59,083 nucleotides of DNA from Cognatiluteimonas telluris (GTDB lineage: Bacteria; Pseudomonadota; Gammaproteobacteria; Xanthomonadales; Xanthomonadaceae), in assembly GCF_011320095.1 (NCBI RefSeq), contig NZ_JAANOY010000015.1, positions 1-59,083 on the forward strand, written 5' to 3'. This document shows positions 17,461 to 26,564 of the stretch, piece after piece. A program made the translations under genes and the position numbers. The notes beneath the pieces were generated by a model. It saw only the letters and a program-made list of their open reading frames with translations. It was not told the DNA's origin and did no database searches. Each line of letters begins with the position of its first letter. The stretch's first letter is position 1.

Positions 17461-17586
17461 TGACTTGGCTCCCCGAAGTGACGATTCCGGCGCCGCCCCC
17501 GGCGCCCGGCACGAATCATGCGCGGCGCCGGGCCACTGCGGCAAACGTCCGCAGGCGCCGCGGCAAGCAGGAACCGCGGGACCCGT

Positions 17587-17695
17587 AGCCCGGGTATGCG
17601 CAGCGCACCCGGGGCTGTCCCATGTCGATCGACGGTTCGGCCGCGACGAAACCCGGGTGCGGCTTCGCCTTGCCCGGGCTACGGATCCAACAATT
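17587..17695. repeat. Inverted pair of the GTAGCCCGGGT...GCACCCGGG repeat family
   Basis: GTAGCCCGGGTATGCGCAGC (17587-17606), continuing into GCACCCGGGG, faces AACCCGGGTGCGGCTTCGCC, continuing into TTGCCCGGGCTACGG (to about 17695). A degraded relative is at 53158-53245. It lies between the membrane-protein gene at 17083 and the end of pssA. Confidence 0.85.
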
Positions 17696-17737
17696 CCCGA
17701 CTCAGGGCGTCGACCGGACGGCGGCTTGAAACTCCCC

Positions 17738-18358
17738 CTACGGCTTGGGGATGTGCAGCGTCTTGCTGATCATCAGCGAGCCCGACAGGGCGTACACCAG
17801 CGCCAGCGGGTGCAGCAACCAGGGGCCGATGCGCACGGCGCCCCACCACAGATCGGTGACGCCCAGCCGGCCCTGCAAGGCCGCCAGCGCCAGCACACCG
17901 ACGATCAGCACGCTGGTCGGAATCGGCGTGCCTTCGAAATACTTCACCTTGCCTTCGTCCCCCGACAGCGACTCCGCGGTCACGTTATAGCGCGCCAGGC
18001 GGCTGACACCGCAACCGACGAAATACGACAGCAGCACCCAGTCCCAGCCGCCCTGCAGGCCGCAGGCGTAGCCCAGCGCCGCGGGAGCGACGCCGAAGGA
18101 GATCACGTCGGCCAGCGAATCCAGCTCGCGCCCCAGCGTGGAGGCAACCTTGCGCCAGCGCGCCACCCGCCCGTCCAGTGCGTCGAACACGAACGCCGCC
18201 GGAATCAGCGCCATTCCCCACAGCAGGTCCGCCACCTTGCCTTCCAGCAGGAACCGCATCGCCGCGAACACCGCGCCGGTGCCGCAGAAGGCGTTGGCCA
18301 GCGTGAACCAGTCCGCCAGCTGGAAGTCCCGCAACATCGAAAAGTGCCGCTGTTTCAT
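17738..18358 (-). CDS. pssA: CDP-diacylglycerol-serine O-phosphatidyltransferase PssA
   Basis: 206 residues, membrane-embedded. The CDP-alcohol phosphotransferase signature DG-x2-AR-x8-G-x3-D-x3-D is complete: DGRVAR, then G, D and D in STLGRELDSLAD. It makes phosphatidylserine, the precursor of phosphatidylethanolamine. The start at 18358 (MKQRHFSMLRDF) is preferred to a longer frame; the start about seven codons later is also possible. It is divergent from the SDR gene at 18454. Confidence 0.9.
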   Translation of the reverse strand: MKQRHFSMLRDFQLADWFTLANAFCGTGAVFAAMRFLLEGKVADLLWGMALIPAAFVFDALDGRVARWRKVASTLGRELDSLADVISFGVAPAALGYACGLQGGWDWVLLSYFVGCGVSRLARYNVTAESLSGDEGKVKYFEGTPIPTSVLIVGVLALAALQGRLGVTDLWWGAVRIGPWLLHPLALVYALSGSLMISKTLHIPKP

Positions 18359-18453
18359 CGCGAAGGCTCCCGCCGCAACCCGGCCCTGGCCCACAGCGTG
18401 CCAAAACCGGCGTGAAGTCGGCAAACTGCGAGTCCCGCCACCTGGAGCCGGCC

Positions 18454-19218
18454 ATGGCCACCCGCTGCATCCTCATCACCGGCGCCGGCAGTGGCATCGG
18501 CGCCGGCATCGCAGCCGAACTGGCCCGGACCGGGCACCACATCATCGTGTCCGACGTGGATCTTGCGGCCGCCGAAGCGGTCGCCGCCGCGATCCGCGAC
18601 AGTCGCGGCTCGGCCGAGGCGCTGGCGCTGGACGTGACCCGCGATGACAGCGTCGATTCCGCCCTCGCAGCGATCGGGCGGCCGGTCGACGTACTGGTCA
18701 ACAACGCCGGCCTGCAGCATGTCGCACCGCTGGAAGACTTCCCGATGCCCAAGTGGAATTTCCTGGTGCAGGTGATGCTGGTCGGCGTCGCCCGGCTCAC
18801 GCGCGCGGTGCTGCCGGGCATGCGCGAACGCGGCTTCGGCCGCATCGTCAACCTCGGCTCGATCCATTCGCTGGTCGCCAGCCCTTACAAGAGCGCCTAT
18901 GTCGCCGCCAAGCACGGCCTGCTGGGATTTTCGAAGGTGATCGCGCTGGAGACCGCCGATACCGACATCACCATCAACACCATCTGCCCGACCTACGTCA
19001 AAACCCCACTGGTCGACAAGCAGATCGCCGACCAGGCCCGAGCGCGCGGGATCCCCGAATCGCAGGTGGTCAGTGAGGTCATGCTCAAACCGATGCCCAA
19101 GGGCGTGTTCATCACCTTCGAGGAGCTCGCCGGGATCACCGCCTTCCTGCTCACCCCGGCGGCGCGCAACATCACCGGCCACACCATCGACGTCGACGGG
19201 GGATGGACGGTGCAGTAG
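18454..19218 (+). CDS. bdhA: 3-hydroxybutyrate dehydrogenase (SDR family)
   Basis: 254 residues. Cofactor motif TGAGSGIG, NNAG, catalytic Ser in GSIHSLVAS and YxxxK in SAYVAAKHG, C-terminal GHTIDVDGGW. The Q-rich substrate loop (NNAGLQHVAPLEDFP) is typical of D-3-hydroxybutyrate dehydrogenases, which interconvert 3-hydroxybutyrate and acetoacetate when PHB is mobilised. It lies about 1.6 kb from phaE. The start at 18454 has GGAG upstream. Confidence 0.92.
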   Translation: MATRCILITGAGSGIGAGIAAELARTGHHIIVSDVDLAAAEAVAAAIRDSRGSAEALALDVTRDDSVDSALAAIGRPVDVLVNNAGLQHVAPLEDFPMPKWNFLVQVMLVGVARLTRAVLPGMRERGFGRIVNLGSIHSLVASPYKSAYVAAKHGLLGFSKVIALETADTDITINTICPTYVKTPLVDKQIADQARARGIPESQVVSEVMLKPMPKGVFITFEELAGITAFLLTPAARNITGHTIDVDGGWTVQ

Positions 19219-19256
19219 GCCCTGATTTCGCCGCAGGAACCGACGCGCGTACCGAC

Positions 19257-19394
19257 CGCCCGGCTATCGTCGCGATGATCGACGTGAGCGCACTCGCCAC
19301 CGGCAGGCATGAGCTACGGATTGGCCAGCCGCCAATCCCTGGACATCCCGCCACGGAGGCATCCGACGCCGAGAGTATCCGGTTCTGGCGGTGA
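19257..19394 (+). pseudogene. Probable C-terminal relic of a deleted gene
   Basis: The frame ending at a TGA at 19392-19394 reads MIDVSALATGRHELRI, then a Pro-rich link and ESIRFWR at the stop. This resembles the end of an exported or membrane protein ('DVS-LA-GRHEL-I ... PFWR') rather than random sequence, but there is no upstream part, ribosome-binding site or room: it starts just after bdhA. Nothing else is seen in the 351-base gap before the ABC transporter. The identity is unknown and the reading uncertain. Confidence 0.35.
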
Positions 19395-19569
19395 CCAGCG
19401 TGGCGCCGACAGGCTTGCGACGACACCGCGTTGCCGGCAACCAATGTCATGGCCTGCCCGCGCGGGGACCATGGCATCGAGGGATCGAACGCCAGCCCAT
19501 CGTCCCCTCCGCGACCCGCATGTCGCCACCTTCATGCATCGGGTGGGCCTGGCAGGCGACACTGCAGCG

Positions 19570-21432
19570 ATGTCCCGGACGCCGCGACCTGCCGGACAAC
19601 GACCCAGCCTGCGCGAGCGGGTCGGCGCGCTGCGCAACATCCCGCCGTTCCTGCGCCAGATCTGGGCGACCAGCAAGGCCCTGACGCTGGTCAGCCTCGG
19701 CCTGCGCCTGGTGCGCGCGCTGCTGCCGATCGCCACGCTCTACGTCGGAAAACTCATCATCGACGAGGCCGTGCGCCTGGTCGGGCTCGCGCCGCACTTC
19801 GATGGCATCGCGGATGCATCGCGCAGCGGGATGCTCTCGCACCTGGTCGCATTGCTGCTGGCCGAGTTCGCGCTGGCGATCGCCGCCGACCTGCTGGGGC
19901 GGGTGGTGAGCTACGCCGACGGCCTGCTGTCGGAGCTGTTCACCAATGCCACCAGCATCCGGCTGATGGAACACGCGGCGACGCTCGACCTCGAGGACTT
20001 CGAGAACCCGGACCTGCAGGACAAGCTCGATCGCGCCCGCCGGCAGACGATGGGGCGGATGAACCTGATGTCGCAGCTGTTCGGCCAGGTGCAGGACACG
20101 ATCACCGTCATCAGCTTCGCGATCGGGCTGCTGGTCTATGCGCCGTGGTTGATCCTGCTGCTGGGCGTGGCGCTGGTGCCGGCCTTCGTCGGCGAGGCGC
20201 ACTTCAACTCGCTGGACTACACGCTCAACTTCCAGTGGACGCCCGAGCGGCGGCAACTCGAATACCTGCGGCAGATGGGCGCCAGCGTGGAGACCGCGAA
20301 AGAGGTCAAGATCTTCAACCTCAACCGCTTCTTCATCGCGCGCTTCCGCGAGCTGTCCGACCGCTTCTTCGCCGCCAACCGCCTGCTGGCACGCAAGCGC
20401 GCATTCTGGGGGACGCTGCTGGCGGCACTGGGCACGCTGGGCTACTACATCGCCTACGCCTACATCGCCTGGCGCACGGTGCGCGGCGATTTCAGCATTG
20501 GCGACCTGACCTTCCTCGCGGGGAGTTTCCGTCGCCTGCGACAACTGCTCGAGGGCCTGCTGATCGGTTTCTCGCAGGTCGCGGGGCAGGCGCTGTACCT
20601 GGACGATCTGTTCTCGTTTTTCGAGATCACGCCGGAGATCGCGCCGCCGGCGGATGCGCTTCCGATGCCACGTCCGATCGCGCGCGGCTTCGTGTTCGAG
20701 AACGTCGGCTTCCGTTATCCCGATGCCGAGCGCTGGGCGCTGCGCGGCCTGGATTTCGAACTGCGCGCGGGCGAAGTGCTGGCACTGGTCGGCGAGAACG
20801 GCGCCGGCAAGACCACCCTGGTCAAGCTGCTCGCGCGGCTCTACGACCCGGACGAGGGCCGCATCCTGCTCGACGGCCGCGACCTGCGCGACTACGACCT
20901 CGATGACCTGCGCGCCAACATCGGCGTGATCTTCCAGGACTTCGTGCGCTACCACCTGACCGCGCGCGAGAACATCGGCGTCGGCCGGATCGAGGCGATG
21001 GACGACCTGCCGCGCATCCGCGAGGCGGCCCATCATGCTTTTGCCGATGAGGTCATCGACGGCCTGCCGATGGGCTACGAGCAGCTGATCGGGCGCCGCT
21101 TCAAGACCGGCATCGACCTGTCGGGCGGGCAATGGCAGAAGATCGCCATCGCGCGGGCCTACATGCGCGACGCGCAGGTGATGATCCTCGACGAGCCGAC
21201 CGCGGCACTGGATGCGCGCAGCGAGTTCGAGGTCTTCCAGCGCTTCAAGGAGCTGTCCAGCGGACGCACCGCGGTGCTGATCTCGCATCGCTTCTCCAGT
21301 GTGCGCATGGCCGATCGCATCCTGGTGCTGGCCGAAGGCCGGCTGGAAGCGTCGGGCACCCACGAGCAGTTGCTGGCGCAGGGCGGCCGCTATGCGGAGC
21401 TGTTCGAGCTGCAGGCAGCGGGGTATCGCTGA
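19570..21432 (+). CDS. ABC transporter, fused permease and ATPase (exporter type)
   Basis: 620 residues: six membrane helices in residues ~30-330, then an ATPase with Walker A GENGAGKTT, Q-loop FQDFVRY, signature LSGGQWQKIAIAR, Walker B QVMILDEPTAALD and the switch His (ISHRFSSV). The half-transporter should act as a dimer. The signature variant SGGQWQK is common in exporters for lipids or peptides; the substrate cannot be inferred from the neighbours. The start at 19570 (MSRTPRPAGQRPSLRERV) is chosen because the upstream frame is Arg/Pro noise. Confidence 0.88.
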   Translation: MSRTPRPAGQRPSLRERVGALRNIPPFLRQIWATSKALTLVSLGLRLVRALLPIATLYVGKLIIDEAVRLVGLAPHFDGIADASRSGMLSHLVALLLAEFALAIAADLLGRVVSYADGLLSELFTNATSIRLMEHAATLDLEDFENPDLQDKLDRARRQTMGRMNLMSQLFGQVQDTITVISFAIGLLVYAPWLILLLGVALVPAFVGEAHFNSLDYTLNFQWTPERRQLEYLRQMGASVETAKEVKIFNLNRFFIARFRELSDRFFAANRLLARKRAFWGTLLAALGTLGYYIAYAYIAWRTVRGDFSIGDLTFLAGSFRRLRQLLEGLLIGFSQVAGQALYLDDLFSFFEITPEIAPPADALPMPRPIARGFVFENVGFRYPDAERWALRGLDFELRAGEVLALVGENGAGKTTLVKLLARLYDPDEGRILLDGRDLRDYDLDDLRANIGVIFQDFVRYHLTARENIGVGRIEAMDDLPRIREAAHHAFADEVIDGLPMGYEQLIGRRFKTGIDLSGGQWQKIAIARAYMRDAQVMILDEPTAALDARSEFEVFQRFKELSSGRTAVLISHRFSSVRMADRILVLAEGRLEASGTHEQLLAQGGRYAELFELQAAGYR

Positions 21433-21553
21433 CGGCGCCAAGCGGGCCTGACCCACCACGCGCGGGTTGCTGAATGCATCGACGGGCGCGTTGTCGTAAC
21501 GGTAACGCCGCTTCCCCTAGCCTGCAGCCGACCACTCCACGATGGAGGCTGCA

Positions 21554-22306
21554 ATGCGACATCGACACGACGACCGCCACGGCGACAGCCGCCACACCGG
21601 ACCGCGCGCAGGCCGGCCCCCGCACTACGCTGCCGCACCCGACAACGCGGCGCTCTACGACGGGCTGCCCTCGGTGACCAACCGCGCGTGGGGCGCCGAC
21701 CGCCACGAAGACACCGAAACCTACGGCTACCGCGGCCAGGGTGGCTATGGAGATTTCACCACCGACCACCAGGGCGGCTACGGCGAAAGCCAGGGACGCC
21801 ACGCGCAGAGCGGCCACGGGCGCGGCGGCGCCGATTTCGACGGCCACCGCCACGGCAGCACGCCATCGCTGGGCGTGCGCGACGACGCCCGCGGCGACGC
21901 CCGCGCCACAAACCACCGCGGACGCGGCCCGCGCAATTACGTGCGTGCCGACGACCGCATCGTCGACGACATCGTCGACCGGCTGACCGACGATCCGCAG
22001 ATCGATGCCAGCGAGATCCTGGTGATGATCGAAAACGGCGAGGTCACGCTCAGCGGCGACGTCCCCGAGCGCGCGATGAAGCACCGCGCGGAGGACCTCG
22101 CCGCCGATGCGCGCGGCGTGCGCGAGGTGCACAACCGCATCCGCGTCGACAATGGCGCGCGGTCGGCAGGCAAGCCGGGCCAGGCCGTCCGCAGCGGCAA
22201 CGACCAGCTCGGCAGCGGCTTTTCCAGCTCGGCGCGGCCGGATCCGGTGTGGAGCAACATGCAGGAGGACTCCGACTGGCCGGGGCGCAACTGGCCCGGG
22301 CAATGA
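21554..22306 (+). CDS. BON-domain protein with Gly/His/Asp-rich N-terminus
   Basis: 250 residues. Residues 1 to ~120 are a disordered His/Gly/Asp/Arg-rich stretch with Tyr-Gly repeats (GYRGQGGYGDF). Residues ~130-200 form one BON domain (DDRIVDDIVDRLTDDP, NGEVTLSGDVPERA, VREVHNRIRV). There is no signal peptide, unlike OsmY-type BON proteins. TGGAGG five bases before the ATG at 21554 decides the start. The stop overlaps the dehydrogenase ATG, so translation is probably coupled. Function unknown; BON domains bind membranes or polymers. Confidence 0.8.
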   Translation: MRHRHDDRHGDSRHTGPRAGRPPHYAAAPDNAALYDGLPSVTNRAWGADRHEDTETYGYRGQGGYGDFTTDHQGGYGESQGRHAQSGHGRGGADFDGHRHGSTPSLGVRDDARGDARATNHRGRGPRNYVRADDRIVDDIVDRLTDDPQIDASEILVMIENGEVTLSGDVPERAMKHRAEDLAADARGVREVHNRIRVDNGARSAGKPGQAVRSGNDQLGSGFSSSARPDPVWSNMQEDSDWPGRNWPGQ

Positions 22307-23460
22307 TCCCGCGTCGCGTCCCCTGGCGAGTCGTCCCGCTGCTGTGCGCACTGGCCCTGTCCGCCTGCGACGCCGCGCGGCAGGCGTCCGCATCGGCGGC
22401 GCCACGGACGGAAGCGCAGCTGCAGACGATCGCGCGCGGACTCGAGCATCCGTGGGCCGTCGCGCTGCTCGATGACGGCAGTTTCCTCGTCACCGAGCGG
22501 CCAGGACGCCTGCGGCGGATCAGCGCGGACGGCGTGGTCTCGCCGCCGATCGCCGGGGTGCCGAAGGTCTGGGCGCACGGCCAGGCAGGGCTGCTGGACC
22601 TCGTATTGGCGCCGGATTTCGCCAGCAGCCATCGCCTCTACTTCACTTACGTCGAACCGGCTGGAGATGGCAGTTCACGCACCACCGCGGCGACGGCGAC
22701 GTTGCGAGGCGACGCGTTGTCAGGCCTCCAGGTGCTCTATCGCGAAGCACCCGCGATGAGTGGCGAGGCGAACTTCGGCTCGCGCCTGGCGCTGGACGAT
22801 GGCCATGTCTTCATCACCCAGGGCGACCGTTTCGCGCCACGCATGCGCGCGCAACAGCTTTCGGCCAGCGAAGGCAAGTTGATGCGGCTGGATGTCGATG
22901 GCAGCGTGCCGGACGACAATCCCTTCGTGGGCCGCAAGGATGCGCTGCCGCAGACCTGGAGCTACGGCCATCGCAACAGTCAAGGGCTGGTGTTCGATCC
23001 CCGCACGGGGACCTTGTGGGAAAGCGAACACGGCCCGCGCGGCGGCGATGAGATCAACCTGCCGCGCCCCGGCAGCAACTACGGCTGGCCGATCGCCAGT
23101 TTCGGCATGGATTACGCGACCGACCGCCCCTATCCGGACACCGTCGGCACCTCCGCGCCGGGCACGCAGCCGCCGCACCACGTCTGGCGCAAGTCGCCGG
23201 GCCTGAGCGGGATGGCGTTCCTGGCCGGTCATCCGGAGTTGGCGTGGAACAACAGCCTGTTCCTCGGTGCGCTGGCCGATCGCAACCTCATCCGCCTGTC
23301 GCTGGACGGCGACCGCATCGTGGCCGAGGAGCGCCTGCTCGGCGAGCTGGGCGCGCGCATCCGCGACGTGCGCGTGGGCCGCGAGGGTGACGTCTACGTG
23401 CTGACCGACGAGGACGACGGGCGCCTGCTGCGGTTGCGGCCGCCGGCTGCCGCGAATTGA
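22303..23460 (+). CDS. PQQ-dependent soluble aldose dehydrogenase, lipoprotein form
   Basis: 385 residues. Signal peptide with lipobox LALSAC, so it is predicted to be lipid-anchored in the periplasm. The beta-propeller of the sugar dehydrogenase (YliI/Asd) family follows: LEHPWAVALLDDGSFLVTER, WAHGQAGLLDLVLAPDF, YGHRNSQGLVFDP, WESEHGPRGGDEIN, SNYGWP. These enzymes oxidise aldoses with PQQ. No pqq genes are in the window. The ATG overlaps the BON gene stop (ATGA). Confidence 0.9.
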   Translation: MIPRRVPWRVVPLLCALALSACDAARQASASAAPRTEAQLQTIARGLEHPWAVALLDDGSFLVTERPGRLRRISADGVVSPPIAGVPKVWAHGQAGLLDLVLAPDFASSHRLYFTYVEPAGDGSSRTTAATATLRGDALSGLQVLYREAPAMSGEANFGSRLALDDGHVFITQGDRFAPRMRAQQLSASEGKLMRLDVDGSVPDDNPFVGRKDALPQTWSYGHRNSQGLVFDPRTGTLWESEHGPRGGDEINLPRPGSNYGWPIASFGMDYATDRPYPDTVGTSAPGTQPPHHVWRKSPGLSGMAFLAGHPELAWNNSLFLGALADRNLIRLSLDGDRIVAEERLLGELGARIRDVRVGREGDVYVLTDEDDGRLLRLRPPAAAN

Positions 23461-23581
23461 TCCGGTCGCGCGCACGCGTGCGGCGATGCTGATCGCTTGA
23501 TCCGCTGTCTGGTCGATGACCCGAGCGCTTGATATCCCGTGTTGCTGGAAGCCTGCGAGGACGACTCCCGTGCAAGATCCC

Positions 23582-23812
23582 ATGAGCCTCCTGCAATGGC
23601 CCGCGATGGCAGTCACCTTGCTGGCGGCATGGCTGGTCGCCTCGCTGCACAAGAAGAAGCGCAGCTGGGGCTTCTGGTGCTTCATCGCCAGCAACGTGCT
23701 GTGGGTGGCCTGGGGCTGGCATGACCAGGCCTGGGCGCTGATCGCGTTGCAGGTGGGACTGTTCGCGATGAACCTGCGCGGCGCACGCAAGAACGAGCCC
23801 GATGCCGGTTGA
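23582..23812 (+). CDS. Small membrane protein, unknown
   Basis: 76 residues with about three short hydrophobic segments and a Trp-rich centre (RSWGFWCFIASNVLWVAWGW). The ATG at 23582 is the natural start; an in-frame extension upstream adds a Cys/Pro-rich segment of no obvious value. I cannot name the family. Confidence 0.6.
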   Translation: MSLLQWPAMAVTLLAAWLVASLHKKKRSWGFWCFIASNVLWVAWGWHDQAWALIALQVGLFAMNLRGARKNEPDAG

Positions 23813-23865
23813 GACCGCCGAGCGGCGCCTGTCGCAGGCGGTGCGCCCTTCGAAGATCCCCTTTC

Positions 23866-23953
23866 GCAGGAGCGGCTTCAGCCGCGAGCTGTTCCGCATT
23901 CCATGAAAACGTCGGGGATCGGAGGAAGTCCTCGCGGCTGAAGCCGCTCCTGC
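23866..23953. repeat. REP-like inverted pair between convergent genes
   Basis: GCAGGAGCGGCTTCAGCCGC (from 23866) faces CTCGCGGCTGAAGCCGCTCC (from 23931), spaced by about 40 bases. The arms are perfectly complementary over at least 18 bases. It lies between the convergent ends of the genes at 23582 and 23980, where it could stop transcription from both sides. Confidence 0.92.
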
Positions 23954-23979
23954 CAGGGCAGGCACGACGGCGACAGCGA

Positions 23980-24549
23980 TCAGAACAATGCCGCCTGCGC
24001 CTCCGGGGCCGCCGGATAGACCAGCACGTCGTCCACCATCCGCGCAGCCGGATTGAGCACGTGCTCCTGCGCCTTGCCCGGCGCCATCAGGTGCAGCACC
24101 TGCCAGCCACGTGCGACGAAGTCGTCGGCGATCAATCGGCGATGGCAGCGCCACCACACCGCCTCGGCGCACATCACGCTGGTGCGTCGCGCGCTCGCCA
24201 GCGGCATCAGGCGGGCGCGGGCAAGTTCGAATTCGGGGGTCGCCATGTAATCGGCATAGCCGCGGAACGCCGCCACCCGCCACGCGCCGTTACGCGACTC
24301 CGCCAGCGGTGCGCGCCGCCCGCCGTACTCGGGCATCGGCAGGTACTCGATGCCGGCCTCCTGCAGCGCAGGCCCCATCGCCAGCGGCGAATACTGCGGA
24401 TTGCGCCTGGAACCGGCGAAGCGCCGCACATCGACCAGGCAGGCGATCCCCGCCTCGCGCAGCATCGCCAGGAACGCATCCCATTCGCGCGTGGAATGGC
24501 CGATGGTCCACAGCGTGCCCGGCGGCGACGCGTTCGATGGCTCCTGCAT
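23980..24549 (-). CDS. DUF488 domain protein
   Basis: 189 residues with the DUF488 landmarks TIGHSTREWDAF, LVDVRRFAGSRRNPQ and the MCAEAVWWRCHRRLIAD block, whose Cys/His/Arg residues are conserved in the family. Function not established. The ATG at 24549 directly precedes the family N-terminus. It is divergent from the UbiB-like gene, 88 bases apart. Confidence 0.88.
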   Translation of the reverse strand: MQEPSNASPPGTLWTIGHSTREWDAFLAMLREAGIACLVDVRRFAGSRRNPQYSPLAMGPALQEAGIEYLPMPEYGGRRAPLAESRNGAWRVAAFRGYADYMATPEFELARARLMPLASARRTSVMCAEAVWWRCHRRLIADDFVARGWQVLHLMAPGKAQEHVLNPAARMVDDVLVYPAAPEAQAALF

Positions 24550-24637
24550 GCCTTCATCCTGCCGTAACGAGCATGAAGCCGCCTTGACGGCGCCCGGACT
24601 AGGCTGGATTTCCTTCCTTGTCGCGCCCACCGATCCC

Positions 24638-26311
24638 ATGACCGACTCCAGCGGCCTAGCCCGCACCGCGCAGATCCTGCACTTCCTGGTCAAGTACCGC
24701 AGTGCCGGCGTGTTCACCGGGCTCGACCTGGATGCGTCGTTGCTGGACGCGGACAGCGAGCCTGCCGCCGAAGGCAAGCCGGTCGAATTCGCCAGGGACC
24801 TTGAAGCACTCGGCCCGACCTTCATCAAGATCGGACAGGCGCTGTCGACACGACCGGACATGGTGCCGGCGCCCTACCTCGCGGTGCTGGAACACATGCA
24901 GGATGAAGTCGATCCGGTACCGTTCGACCAAGTCCGCGAGGTGGTTGAATCGCAGCTCGGCGTGCGCCTCAATCGCGCCTTCGCCAGCTTCGATGAAGTG
25001 CCGCTGGGCAGCGCATCGCTGGCACAGGTGCATCGGGCGACCTTGCGTGATGGCATGGACGTCGCCGTCAAGGTGCAGCGTCCCGGCATCGCCGAGCAGG
25101 TGCGCCAGGACCTGGACGCGCTGGCGCGCCTGGCAGGCCATGCCGACCGCATGACCGAAATGGGCAAACGCCTGCGCTTTTCCGACTGGGTACATGAGTT
25201 CGGCAAGGCGCTCATCGCCGAGCTGGATTACCGCGCCGAAGCCGAAAACCTCGAGCGCTTCGCAGACCACCTGCAGAAATACCCGGAATTGTTCGTACCC
25301 CAGCCGGTGTGGGACTTCACCGCGACGCGCGTGCTGACCATGCAGCTGGTGGCCGGCACCAAGGTCACCGAACTGTCGGGACTGCAGCGGACCGAACAGG
25401 ATTTCTCCAAGTTGGCCTCGGCGTTGATGCGCGGCTACCTGGACCAGATGTTCATCCACGGCGAGATCCACGCCGATCCGCACCCCGGCAACCTGCTGGT
25501 CACGCAGGATTGCCGGCTCGCGCTGTTCGACCTGGGCATGGTCGCGCACGTGCCGCCCAAGCAGCGCGAACGCATGCTCAAGTTGCTGTTCGCGGCGGTC
25601 GACGGCCGTGGCGAGGAAGTCGCCAACGAAGCGATCGCGATGGGCACGCGGCTGGAAGATTTCGACGAGGAGCGCTTCACCCGCGATGTCGGCCAGATGG
25701 TCGCCCGCTACGCCGCGCATGGCTCGCAGTCGCAGTCCGAAGGCCGGCTGATGCTGGAAATCGTGCGACAGGCGACCGCCTGCGACCTGCGCACGCCCGC
25801 CGAACTGAGCCTGCTGGGCAAGACCCTGCTGAACCTGGAGCAGGTCGCGCAGGCGCTGGATCCGGCGCTGGACGTCAAGCGCATCGTCGAGCGGCATTTG
25901 GAATACGTGATGAGCCAGCGGCTGAAGAAGGCGCTGTCGCCGTCCAACCTCGCCAGCGAGCTGATCGAGGTGCAGGCGTTGCTGCGCGAATCACCGCGCA
26001 AGCTCTCCGACATCCTGTCGCTGCTGGCCGAGAACAAGCTGCAGGTGCGCATGACCGGGCTGGAGGATTCGCACCTGACCGAGAACCTGCAGAAGATCGC
26101 CAACCGCATCGCCGCCGGGCTGGTGACGGCGGCGTTGATCGTCGCCTCCTCGATGATGATGCGGATCGAGTCGAAGCATCAGCTGCTGGGCTATCCCGCG
26201 GTCGCGCTGGTGCTGTTCCTGGTCGGCGCAGGGCTCGGCATCGCCATCGTCCTCAGCGCGCTGTTGGGCGACCACAAGGCCAAGCCGCACGAAGAGCGCG
26301 GCCCGCGTTGA
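24638..26311 (+). CDS. ABC1/AarF (UbiB-like) atypical kinase with two C-terminal membrane helices
   Basis: 557 residues. The family-defining KxGQ motif is FIKIGQALSTRPDMVP; the Ala-rich loop region follows with GSASLAQVHRA, the Lys strand VAVKVQRPG, catalytic-loop HADPHPGNLL and metal-binding LFDLGMVAH. Two membrane helices close the protein. UbiB proteins support ubiquinone synthesis, perhaps by lipid extraction. Members that lie away from ubiE/ubiJ, as here, may be paralogues with other lipid roles. I leave the symbol blank for that reason. Confidence 0.9.
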   Translation: MTDSSGLARTAQILHFLVKYRSAGVFTGLDLDASLLDADSEPAAEGKPVEFARDLEALGPTFIKIGQALSTRPDMVPAPYLAVLEHMQDEVDPVPFDQVREVVESQLGVRLNRAFASFDEVPLGSASLAQVHRATLRDGMDVAVKVQRPGIAEQVRQDLDALARLAGHADRMTEMGKRLRFSDWVHEFGKALIAELDYRAEAENLERFADHLQKYPELFVPQPVWDFTATRVLTMQLVAGTKVTELSGLQRTEQDFSKLASALMRGYLDQMFIHGEIHADPHPGNLLVTQDCRLALFDLGMVAHVPPKQRERMLKLLFAAVDGRGEEVANEAIAMGTRLEDFDEERFTRDVGQMVARYAAHGSQSQSEGRLMLEIVRQATACDLRTPAELSLLGKTLLNLEQVAQALDPALDVKRIVERHLEYVMSQRLKKALSPSNLASELIEVQALLRESPRKLSDILSLLAENKLQVRMTGLEDSHLTENLQKIANRIAAGLVTAALIVASSMMMRIESKHQLLGYPAVALVLFLVGAGLGIAIVLSALLGDHKAKPHEERGPR

Positions 26312-26564
26312 GCAGCGACAGATGCTAATGCGGGCCGATGTCGAGCGTGGAGGACTGCATGCAGTGAAGCGCGGGGGCGATGCGCGCTTCCCGAGAACAC
26401 TTCCCGCACCGCGCCCAGGCGGCTTCGGCCGACCTGGCCGCCGACCTGCGCGCCGCCCTTGGGCAGCGTACGCGCGAGTGCGCCGGGACGTGGCCGGCGA
26501 GCGGCCGGCCGCAGGTCGCACGCACTCCGCGCACGGACGGACTGCGGGTCGCCCGCCGCGTGGC

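Noticed and set aside
19447-21459. 670-residue minus-strand open frame
   Set aside because: Antisense to the ABC exporter, whose ATPase motifs are all intact on the plus strand.
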